DNA of 19,263 nucleotides from Candidatus Ventricola intestinavium (GTDB lineage: Bacteria; Bacillota; Clostridia; Christensenellales; Aristaeellaceae). Below are positions 12,853 to 19,263 of the stretch, one piece after another. The notes below the pieces were generated by a model. It ran no database searches. It was not told where the DNA came from and was given only the letters and a program-made list of their open reading frames with translations. The stretch's first letter is position 1. Each line of letters opens with the position of its first letter. A program made the position numbers and the translations under genes. The stretch covers positions 1-19,263 of the forward strand of contig DVMG01000263.1 in NCBI GenBank assembly GCA_018715105.1. Reading direction: 5' to 3'.

Positions 12853-13386
12853 TCAGGCATCCTCCACAATCACGTGATGGTTGGTAAATACACAGATATC
12901 GGCGGCGATGTGCAGCGCCTTTTCCGCAATCTCATGCGCGGAAAGAGCGGTGTTTTCGCGCAGCGCGCGGGCAGCCGCCATGGCATAGTTGCCGCCGGAA
13001 CCGACCGCCGCCACCCCGTCATCCGGAACAATGACTTCGCCCGTGCCGGAAACGATCATCATCTGATCGCCGCTGGCCACAATGAGCATGGCCTCCAGCT
13101 TGCGCATCGCCTTGTCCGCACGCCATTCCTGCGCCAGTTCCACGGCGGCGCGCTCCAGGTTGCCGGAAAACTGCTCCAGCTTTGCCTCAAAGCGCTCACA
13201 CAGTGCAAATGCGTCCGACACCGTGCCGGCAAAGCCGGTGACGACCTTGCCGCCGTAAATGCGGCGCACTTTGTGCGCGGTGGATTTGAAGATGGTGTTT
13301 TCGCCCATCGTCACCTGCCCGTCTCCGGCGACGGCAATTTTCCCGTCCTTTTCCACGGCGCAGATGGTCGTGCCCTTCAATGCCAT
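12853..13386 (-). CDS. hslV: ATP-dependent protease peptidase subunit HslV (ClpQ)
   Basis: HslV is the proteasome-like threonine peptidase of the HslUV complex. The 177-residue product starts MALKGTTICAV. Removal of five residues would expose Thr6 as the catalytic N-terminal Thr. AGDGQVTMG supplies the conserved Asp (residue 22), HKVRR the catalytic-site Lys (39), and TGFAGTVSDAF and VGSGGNYAMAAA are family segments. Thr at the mature N terminus matches most bacteria, unlike the Ser used by Bacillus subtilis CodW. The ribosome binding site AGGAGG lies eight bases before ATG 13386. An extended -10 promoter is located just upstream (13444-13471). xerC, which usually precedes hslV in Firmicutes, is missing: the next gene upstream is trmFO. 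Confidence 0.98.
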   Translation of the reverse strand: MALKGTTICAVEKDGKIAVAGDGQVTMGENTIFKSTAHKVRRIYGGKVVTGFAGTVSDAFALCERFEAKLEQFSGNLERAAVELAQEWRADKAMRKLEAMLIVASGDQMMIVSGTGEVIVPDDGVAAVGSGGNYAMAAARALRENTALSAHEIAEKALHIAADICVFTNHHVIVEDA

Positions 13387-13443
13387 CCTTCATTCCTCCT
13401 ATATGGTTCAATCCGTTCGTTCTGTCCGTTTTGCGGCCCTTTT

Positions 13444-13471
13444 ATTATACCACACCGGAAACGCTTTTCAC
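13444..13471 (-). promoter_or_regulatory. Extended -10 promoter for hslVU
   Basis: On the minus strand TGGTATAAT gives a perfect -10 box (13444-13449) with the extended TGn element. A 4/6 match to the -35 box, GTGAAA (13466-13471), lies 16 bases upstream. The start of transcription would be near 13437, about 50 bases before the hslV start. The promoter occupies the 103-base gap after trmFO. Confidence 0.78.
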
Positions 13472-13489
13472 AGACAGGTTTCATCCCAG

Positions 13490-14812
13490 TCAGCCGGCGT
13501 AAAAATCCTCGCAGAGCGGGTTGCTGCGCAGCGCTTCGATCACATTGAGCGCGCGGGCTGCGATGGCGCCGTATCGCTCCTGCTTGTTGCGGATATGCGC
13601 GTCAAGCGGCGCGATCAGCCCGAAATTGGCGTTCATCGGCTGAAAATCACCGGTTGCGTGCGCCACATGATGGGCCAGCGATCCGATCGCCGTGAGATCC
13701 GTAAAATCCACCGGCGGCAGGCCGAGCATCTGCCGCGCCAGCGAAATGCCCGCGACCAGGCCGCTGGATGCGCTCTCCACATAGCCTTCCACGCCGGTCA
13801 TCTGCCCGGCAAAGTACAGCCCGGGCCGCCCGATCATCTGATAGCTGCTGTCAAGAAAACCCGGCGCATGCAGAAACGTGTTGCGGTGCATGACGCCATA
13901 GCGCAGAAATTCCGCGTTTTCAAGCCCCGGAATCATGGAAAACACACGGCGCTGTTCGCCCCACTTGAGCCGGGTCTGAAAGCCCACCAGGTTATACAGG
14001 GTGCCCGCGGCATTCTCCGCGCGAAGCTGCACGGCGGCATAGGGTTCCCGGCCCGTGCGCGGATCGATCAGGCCCACGGGCTTCATCGGCCCGAAGGCCA
14101 TCACCATCTCTCCGCGCGCGGCCATCACCTCGATGGGCATGCAGCCCTCAAAGACCTGCGTGCCGTCAAACCCGTGCACCTCCGCCTTTTCGGCAGTGAG
14201 CAGCGCATGGTAAAACGCCTCGTATTCTTCCCGGTTCAGAGGGCAGTTGAGGTAATCGTCCCCGCGTCCATACCGGCTTTGGCGGAACACTTTGTCCATA
14301 TTCAGCGATTCGCCGGAGACAATGGGGGCCGCGGCATCGTAAAAGTGAAGCGTTTGCAGGCCCGGCAGCGCGGCAATCTGCCCGGCCAACGCGCCGTGGG
14401 TCAGCGGGCCGGTGGCAATCACCGCATTCTCCTGCGGCAGAAAGACGGCCTCTTCCCGCACGATCTCGATGAGAGGATGGGCCTCCATCTCACGGGTCAC
14501 GCCCGCTGAAAACGCCTCGCGGTCCACGGCCAGCGCGCCGCCCGCGGGCACGCGCGTGGCATCCGCCACGCGCAGAATGAGGCTGCCGAGCTGGCGCATT
14601 TCCTCCTTGAGCAGGCCCACGGCGTTGGTCAGCCTGTCGCTGCGCAGGGAATTGGAGCACACCAGTTCGGCAAAGCCCGCGCTGTGGTGCGCGGGCGAAA
14701 AGACGTGGGGCTTCATCTCCACGAGCGTCACAGGGATACCGCGGCGGGCCAGCTGCCACGCCGCCTCACAGCCGGCCAGCCCGGCCCCGATTACAGTTGC
14801 TCTTTTCTTCAT
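13490..14812 (-). CDS. trmFO: Methylenetetrahydrofolate--tRNA-(uracil-5-)-methyltransferase TrmFO (Gid)
   Basis: TrmFO makes 5-methyluridine at position 54 of tRNA, using FAD and methylenetetrahydrofolate. The 440-residue protein begins with the FAD-binding VIGAGLAGCEAAWQLA, followed by HHSAGFAELVCSNSLRSD (with the conserved Cys52), KEEMRQLGSLI, PAGGALAVDRE, IVSGESLNMDKVF, NCPLNREEYEAFY, FEGCMPIEVMA (second conserved Cys), FGPMKPVGLIDP and FAGQMTGVEGYVESA. Length is normal. The ATG at 14812 is chosen because the nucleotide-binding fold starts right after it and AGGA lies about eight bases upstream; the longer frame to 14854 adds a non-homologous stretch. It is 114 bases downstream of topA and is followed by the hslVU promoter. 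Confidence 0.97.
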   Translation of the reverse strand: MKKRATVIGAGLAGCEAAWQLARRGIPVTLVEMKPHVFSPAHHSAGFAELVCSNSLRSDRLTNAVGLLKEEMRQLGSLILRVADATRVPAGGALAVDREAFSAGVTREMEAHPLIEIVREEAVFLPQENAVIATGPLTHGALAGQIAALPGLQTLHFYDAAAPIVSGESLNMDKVFRQSRYGRGDDYLNCPLNREEYEAFYHALLTAEKAEVHGFDGTQVFEGCMPIEVMAARGEMVMAFGPMKPVGLIDPRTGREPYAAVQLRAENAAGTLYNLVGFQTRLKWGEQRRVFSMIPGLENAEFLRYGVMHRNTFLHAPGFLDSSYQMIGRPGLYFAGQMTGVEGYVESASSGLVAGISLARQMLGLPPVDFTDLTAIGSLAHHVAHATGDFQPMNANFGLIAPLDAHIRNKQERYGAIAARALNVIEALRSNPLCEDFYAG

Positions 14813-14926
14813 TCCATGATCCTGTGGGCTGTTTTGCGCACAGCCGCTCTGCATTTTTCTTTCTTCTGCTGTCTCTTTTGCTTTTTGCCGGTTTCAGCGC
14901 GCTCTGCAAAAGGGATTTCCGGGCCT

Positions 14927-17050
14927 TCAGAGGGCTTCCTCTTCGCCGCTGTCCTGCACGGGCACGCGCGTGCGGCAGGCCTCGTTAGCGCACACATGGA
15001 AATCTCCCTTTTTGCTGCGGGAAAGCGTCATATAGCTGCCGCATTGGGGGCATTTTTCCTTGACCGGCATCTCCCAGGAGACAAAGTCGCACTCCGGATA
15101 ATGCTCGCATCCGTAAAACTTGCGGCCCTTGCGGGACATCTTCTGCAAAAGCTTTCCGCCGCATTTAGGGCAGGGCGCCTCGATCTCCACCTGAATGGCC
15201 TTCGTGTTGCGGCAGTCGGGGAAATTCGGGCAGGCCAGGAACCGGCCGTACCGTCCGAGCTTGTAAACCATCTTCGCGCCGCACTTGTCGCATACAACGT
15301 CGGAAACCTCGTCCTTCATTTCGACCTTTTCGATCTTGGCCTCCGCGTTTTCAAGCGTCTTTTCAAAGGGGCCGTAAAAATCCGCGACAACGTCGCGCCA
15401 ATTCACGCGCCCTTCCTCCACCTCATCCAGCCGCTCCTCCATCTCGGCGGTGAACGCAATGTCCACGATGTCGGAAAAATATTCCTTCATCATGTCGGTG
15501 ATCATAATCCCCAGTTCCGTGGGAAAGAGCTGCTTTTTCTCGCGCGTCACATAGCCGCGCGCCAGGATGGTGGAAATGGTCGGCGCATATGTGGAGGGCC
15601 GGCCGATTCCCTTTTCCTCCAGGGCGCGCACGAGGGAAGCTTCCGTGTAGCGCGGCGGTGCCTGGGTAAAGTGCTGTGTGGCTGCCGTTCCCGTGACATC
15701 GGCCGCCGTCCCTTCCGTCACCTGAAGCAGCGCGGCGGCAGGCTGCTCCTGCGGCAGGGCTTCGTCGGCGCTTTCTTCATAAACCGCCGTAAATCCCGCA
15801 AATTTGACGCGCTCCGCGCTCGAGCGCAGCGCCGCCCCCGTTTCGGAGGCAATCTCAATCTGCTGCGTCTCGTAAACGGCATCCGCCATCTGGCAGGCAA
15901 CAAAGCGAAGATAGACAAGGCGGTAAAGATTATACTGATCGCGTGTGAGCGAAGAACGGATCTCCTCCGGCCTCAGCTCCATGTTGGTGGGGCGGATAGC
16001 CTCGTGCGCATCCTGTGCGCTCTTGCGCCCCTTATAGACAACGGGTTTCTCCGGCACATACTGCGCGCCGTAGCGTGCGGCGATCATCTCCCGCGCGTCC
16101 GCGACCGCTTCCTCCGACAGGCGGACGCTGTCCGTGCGGATATAGGAAATGAGGCCCAATGTGCCCCGCCCCTCAATGTCCACGCCCTCATAAAGCTGTT
16201 GGGCGATCTGCATGGTCTTGGCGGTTGTAAAGCCCAGCTTGCGGCTGGCCTCCTGCTGCAGGTTGGATGTGGTAAACGGCGGTGCGGGATGCTTGCGGCG
16301 CTCTGCGCGCTTCACGCTGCGGATCACAAAACCCCCGCGCTCAATGCGCGCCTTCGCTTCCTCCGCCTGCTGCTGATTGGCAATCTGCACGCGTTCCCCG
16401 TCAAGGGCGTAAAGACGCGCGTGCAGAGGCGTTCCCTGCGCGCTCAGCTCGGCCTCCACATGCCAGTATTCCTCCGGCACAAACTGTTCGATTTCCTGCT
16501 CGCGATCCACGATCATGCGCGTGGCGACGGATTGCACGCGCCCGGCGGAAAGCCCTTTTTTGATCTTCACCCACAGCAGCGGGCTGATCTTATAGCCCAC
16601 CAGACGGTCAAGCAGGCGGCGCGCCTGCTGTGCGGCAACCAGCTGCATGTTGACCGGGCGCGGCTGCTTGATGGCGTTCTTGACCGTTTTCTCCGTGATC
16701 TCATTGAATTCCACGCGACAGGCTGTCTGCGGATCCAGCCCCAAAACCGTGGCCAGATGCCAGGAAATGGCCTCCCCCTCGCGATCCGGGTCCGTCGCCA
16801 GCACGATGGATTTAGCGCCCTTGGCCTCTTTACGGATGCGCTCGAGCACCTCGCCGCGGCCGCGAATGGTGATGTATTTCGGCTCAAAGCCATGCTCGAC
16901 ATCCACGCCAAGCTGGGACTTGGGCAAATCCCGCACATGGCCGTTGGAGGCCTCTACCTTATAGCTCCTGCCCAAAAATTTGGAAATGGTGCGCGCCTTG
17001 GCGGGCGACTCCACGATGACCAGCTTGTACGCGGGCTTATGACTGCTCAA
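14927..17050 (-). CDS. topA: DNA topoisomerase I TopA (TTG start)
   Basis: A type IA topoisomerase that relaxes negative supercoils. The 707-residue protein has the TOPRIM domain with VESPAKA (13-19) and DPDREGE (87-93), the KGLSAGRVQSVA segment, the catalytic Tyr303 in ISYIRTDSVR, and GIGRPSTYAPTI. Three four-Cys zinc ribbons follow at the C terminus (beginning CDKCG, CPKCG and CPQCG). The third retains the C-x2-C...C-x4-C pattern. No ATG lies near the conserved N terminus. The start is TTG 17050, seven bases after GGAGG. Its own promoter is at 17104-17132, and a small TGCGGC/GCCGCA hairpin (17067-17082) lies in the 5' leader just before the ribosome binding site. Confidence 0.97.
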   Translation of the reverse strand: MSSHKPAYKLVIVESPAKARTISKFLGRSYKVEASNGHVRDLPKSQLGVDVEHGFEPKYITIRGRGEVLERIRKEAKGAKSIVLATDPDREGEAISWHLATVLGLDPQTACRVEFNEITEKTVKNAIKQPRPVNMQLVAAQQARRLLDRLVGYKISPLLWVKIKKGLSAGRVQSVATRMIVDREQEIEQFVPEEYWHVEAELSAQGTPLHARLYALDGERVQIANQQQAEEAKARIERGGFVIRSVKRAERRKHPAPPFTTSNLQQEASRKLGFTTAKTMQIAQQLYEGVDIEGRGTLGLISYIRTDSVRLSEEAVADAREMIAARYGAQYVPEKPVVYKGRKSAQDAHEAIRPTNMELRPEEIRSSLTRDQYNLYRLVYLRFVACQMADAVYETQQIEIASETGAALRSSAERVKFAGFTAVYEESADEALPQEQPAAALLQVTEGTAADVTGTAATQHFTQAPPRYTEASLVRALEEKGIGRPSTYAPTISTILARGYVTREKKQLFPTELGIMITDMMKEYFSDIVDIAFTAEMEERLDEVEEGRVNWRDVVADFYGPFEKTLENAEAKIEKVEMKDEVSDVVCDKCGAKMVYKLGRYGRFLACPNFPDCRNTKAIQVEIEAPCPKCGGKLLQKMSRKGRKFYGCEHYPECDFVSWEMPVKEKCPQCGSYMTLSRSKKGDFHVCANEACRTRVPVQDSGEEEAL

Positions 17051-17103
17051 AACGATTCCTCCAGGTTGCGGCCCATGCCGCAGAATACTCGCAAACGAAA
17101 GAA

Positions 17104-17132
17104 AGGATACCAGCCCTTTTCGGATCTGTCAA
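17104..17132 (-). promoter_or_regulatory. Sigma-A promoter for topA
   Basis: On the minus strand TTGACA (17127-17132) is perfect. After a 17-base spacer comes TATCCT (17104-17109), preceded by TGG so that it also forms an extended -10. Transcription should start near 17097, 47 bases before the TTG of topA. It separates topA from dprA, which ends 92 bases upstream of the -35 box. Confidence 0.88.
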
Positions 17133-17224
17133 GGACGAAATTCAAAATTCGTGAGAAGTTTCTTCCTTATTACGTCGTTTTATTCCCGTCATGACGCGCT
17201 TTCTCTTTTCCGGGCCGCGTTTCC

Positions 17225-18412
17225 TCACGGCCCGCGCATGGCCTCTCCAGGCGCATACACCAGGCCCGACACGGCGGTCACCAGCCCGTCCAGCTCCATA
17301 TCGCTCAAAAGAGCGCCCATCTCGCCGCTGTCAATGCCCGTCGCTTCGCACAGGGCATCAAAATCGGACTCACCGGCAAGCAGTGCCCGGCAGACGGCTT
17401 CCTCCCGCTTTCCAAGGTTCGCCGGCACGGCCAGCCGCTGGCCGCGCGCCTCCTTGGGGACGGGTTCTCTCTTTGCAAAGGGCGCCGCATCCCCGGCCCC
17501 AGGCGCGGGATCCTTTTCCGGAACCGGCGCACGCGGCCGCCCGGCTTCGTCCGCAGGCTCTATGACAAGCGCATTCAGGATATCCCGCGCGCAGGTGGCC
17601 ATATGCGCGCCCTCCGCAAGAAGCATATGCGGCAGCTGGGAACCTTCGCTCTCCACACTGCCCGGCAGGGCAAAAACCTCGCGCCCTTCCTCCAGCGCAT
17701 CCTGCGCGGTGCGCAGCGCGCCGCTGCGGCGCGGCCCTTCCGTCACCAGCACCGCCAGCGACAGCCCCGCAATGATGCGGTTGCGTCTTAAAAAGCTGTA
17801 TCGTGTCGGCCGGGTTCCCGGCGGATATTCGGATATCACACTGCCTCCCGCGGCGAGTATGCGGTGCATCAGCCCCCTGTTTTCCTCCGGATAAAAACGG
17901 TCCAGCGCGCCGCCCAGCACGGCGATGGTGCGCCCCTGCGCATCCAGTGCTCCCTCATGCCCGGCCGCGTCGATCCCCCGGGCCAAGCCGGATATGATGC
18001 ACACCCCCGCCCCGGCCAGCTCCCGCGCGATGGCGCGCGTCTGCCTGAGCCCGTATGCGCTTGCGCTGCGCGTTCCGACCACGGCAATGGGGAATCGGTC
18101 GCACAGATCCTTTGCTCCCAGCGCAAAGAGCACATGCGGCGGCTGAGCAATCGAAGCCAGCCTTTCGGGATATCCCTCCCCACCGCGGACGATGAGCCGG
18201 ACGCCCTCCCGCGAAAGCCTCTCCAGCAGCTCTTCACCATGCCGGCATGCGCGTCTGAGCGCGGCAAGGCCCGGCTCCCCCAGCAGGCCGGCATATGCCT
18301 GTGTCTGATCAAGCAGCGTGCGCGCGCTGCCCGCCGCGCGAAGCGCCGCCTCTCTGCGTCCATAGGGCACGCCGGAAGCCACCAGCGTGGCCATGGCCTC
18401 AGCTTCTGTCAT
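17225..18412 (-). CDS. dprA: DNA processing protein DprA (Smf)
   Basis: DprA loads RecA on incoming single-stranded DNA during natural transformation; it is also widely kept in bacteria not known to be competent. The 395-residue protein has an N-terminal helical (SAM-like) region, then the Rossmann-like DNA-binding domain with VVGTRSASAYG (111-121), SGLARGID (141-148), GGALDRFYPEEN, SEYPPG (194-199) and FLRRNRIIAGLS (207-218; the usual FP.RNRII has Leu for Pro). A low-complexity Pro/Ala-rich linker (about 290-325) leads to a C-terminal winged helix (KREEAVCRALL to SGLVYA). Start ATG 18412 has GGGGGAG five bases upstream. The stop codon lies in the loop of a 7-bp hairpin (CGGGCCG/CGGCCCG) that has no U tract. 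The order dprA-topA-trmFO is conserved in Firmicutes. Confidence 0.96.
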   Translation of the reverse strand: MTEAEAMATLVASGVPYGRREAALRAAGSARTLLDQTQAYAGLLGEPGLAALRRACRHGEELLERLSREGVRLIVRGGEGYPERLASIAQPPHVLFALGAKDLCDRFPIAVVGTRSASAYGLRQTRAIARELAGAGVCIISGLARGIDAAGHEGALDAQGRTIAVLGGALDRFYPEENRGLMHRILAAGGSVISEYPPGTRPTRYSFLRRNRIIAGLSLAVLVTEGPRRSGALRTAQDALEEGREVFALPGSVESEGSQLPHMLLAEGAHMATCARDILNALVIEPADEAGRPRAPVPEKDPAPGAGDAAPFAKREPVPKEARGQRLAVPANLGKREEAVCRALLAGESDFDALCEATGIDSGEMGALLSDMELDGLVTAVSGLVYAPGEAMRGP

Positions 18413-18458
18413 GCCTGCTCCCCCCTGTCTTCCTCACGGCCTGTGCGCCCTGTGTTTC

Positions 18459-19211
18459 TTACCGGTCAAGCCACAAATAATCCATCCATTCCGGCACCAG
18501 TTTTTCCCAATCCGCCTCACAGTGCCGCCCGCCTTCCAGGCAGCGCAGGCGGGTTCTCACGCCGCGGGCGTCAAGCTGCCGCGCGATCTCCCGACTGCAT
18601 GCCCCCATGCCGTGGGGGCCTCCGGCCTCCCGGGTTCCCCAGGAAAGGTAAACGCGCGTATCCGGACTCAGCGCTGCGGCCTGCACATCCCACGAAAGCT
18701 CACGCATGCCCGGCCCGATCGCGCTTGACAGGCAGGCCGCCTTGGAAAACCAGCGGTTGTATCGAATGACAGCGTACAGGCTCATCAGCCCGCCCATGCT
18801 GGAGCCGCCGATGCCCGTCGCCTCCCGGAAGGGATAGGTGCGGTATGTGCTGTCGATCATGGGCTTGAGCGTCTGCACGATAAAGCGCATCGTCTCGTCG
18901 CCCCGTCCCGCCACATCGCCCCAGAAATGCCCGCTGTAATGGTACGGGCAGTATTCAACCAGCCTTTCCTGCCCCTCATGGCCGCATTCCATGCCCACCA
19001 CGATCATCGGCTTTTCCCATCGGCGGAGAAACGCCTGCAAGCCCCAGCTTTTGCCGTATGTGGCATCTTCGTCAAAGAAGAGGTTGTGCCCATCAAAGCA
19101 GTACATCACCGGATAACGCTCATCCGTGTTCTCATATTCGTCCGGAAGCCAGATATGCAGGCCCCGTTTTGCGCCGAAGGGGGTAAAAAAAATGTCGCTT
19201 TTGATCACCAT
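18459..19211 (-). CDS. Alpha/beta-hydrolase esterase (esterase D / Fes-like, PF00756 type)
   Basis: A 250-residue esterase-like protein. RYPVMYCFDGHNLFFDEDATYGKSW and the nucleophile elbow GIGGSSMGG (Ser138 expected) are typical of the putative-esterase family that includes Fes and antigen 85 relatives. MIVVGMECGHEGQERLVEY and KPMIDSTYRTYPFRE are also in place, and the C-terminal LEGGRHCEADW supplies the His. No signal peptide is visible, so it is cytoplasmic. The natural ester substrate is unknown. ATG 19211 has GGGAGAG six bases upstream and fits homologous N termini; ATG 19226, five codons earlier, has GAGG and remains possible. It precedes dprA by 46 bases in the same direction, so the two could be cotranscribed. 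The 37-52 bases to the window end hold no clear promoter. Confidence 0.88.
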   Translation of the reverse strand: MVIKSDIFFTPFGAKRGLHIWLPDEYENTDERYPVMYCFDGHNLFFDEDATYGKSWGLQAFLRRWEKPMIVVGMECGHEGQERLVEYCPYHYSGHFWGDVAGRGDETMRFIVQTLKPMIDSTYRTYPFREATGIGGSSMGGLMSLYAVIRYNRWFSKAACLSSAIGPGMRELSWDVQAAALSPDTRVYLSWGTREAGGPHGMGACSREIARQLDARGVRTRLRCLEGGRHCEADWEKLVPEWMDYLWLDR

Positions 19212-19263
19212 GTCCGTCTCTCCCATCGCCCGGCCTCTGTTGGCCCGATGAATAGCTGGGCTT

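Noticed and set aside
14813..14854. Upstream start for trmFO
   Set aside because: The added 14 residues precede the nucleotide-binding motif, which in the family begins almost at the N terminus, and contain a local stem (14827-14845).
14684..17194. Plus-strand open frame of 836 codons opposite topA
   Set aside because: It is a shadow of topA codon structure; the translation has low-complexity Leu/His/Arg composition and no recognisable motif.
1..19263. CRISPR array, tRNA/rRNA genes, insertion sequences, prophage or defence system
   Set aside because: Looked for repeated spacers, transposase or integrase motifs, clover-leaf arms and toxin/antitoxin or nuclease genes; none was seen by eye.

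Overview
The window looks like chromosome from a GC-rich member of the Firmicutes, probably a clostridial lineage. The evidence is a valS T-box leader, strong AGGAGG-type ribosome binding sites, sigma-A promoters with near-consensus boxes, and the Firmicutes gene order dprA-topA-trmFO-hslV-hslU. I cannot name the species. Except for a gene end at the extreme left, every gene reads on the minus strand, so the transcripts run from right to left.

Right part (11405-19211): an alpha/beta-hydrolase esterase, dprA, topA (own consensus promoter, TTG start), trmFO, then hslV and hslU (own extended -10 promoter). In many Firmicutes xerC lies between trmFO and hslV and codY follows hslU; both are absent here.

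Middle (8391-11404): downstream of hslU and a hairpin terminator lies a three-gene cassette with ATGA stop/start overlaps: a GT14 (core-2/I-branching-type) glycosyltransferase, a single-anchor hypothetical protein, and a polytopic membrane protein. It looks like a cell-surface glycan module placed among housekeeping genes.

Left part (448-8384): a perfect-consensus promoter seven bases beyond the membrane gene drives a valine T-box leader. After the leader come a 55-codon two-helix membrane protein, valS, folC, rsmH, a flavin/pyridoxamine-oxidase-like gene, rsmI and a nitroreductase. RsmH and RsmI modify the same 16S rRNA nucleotide (C1402) and here sit in one run of genes.

Far left (1-447): behind the nitroreductase are the remains of an HxlR-family regulator, broken by a one-base frameshift and cut off next to the terminator of a convergent plus-strand gene whose last 39 codons enter the window. 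I saw no tRNA or rRNA genes, CRISPR array, insertion sequence or phage gene. The most interesting items are the T-box-controlled small membrane protein, the HxlR remnant, the rsmH/rsmI grouping and the glycosyltransferase cassette.
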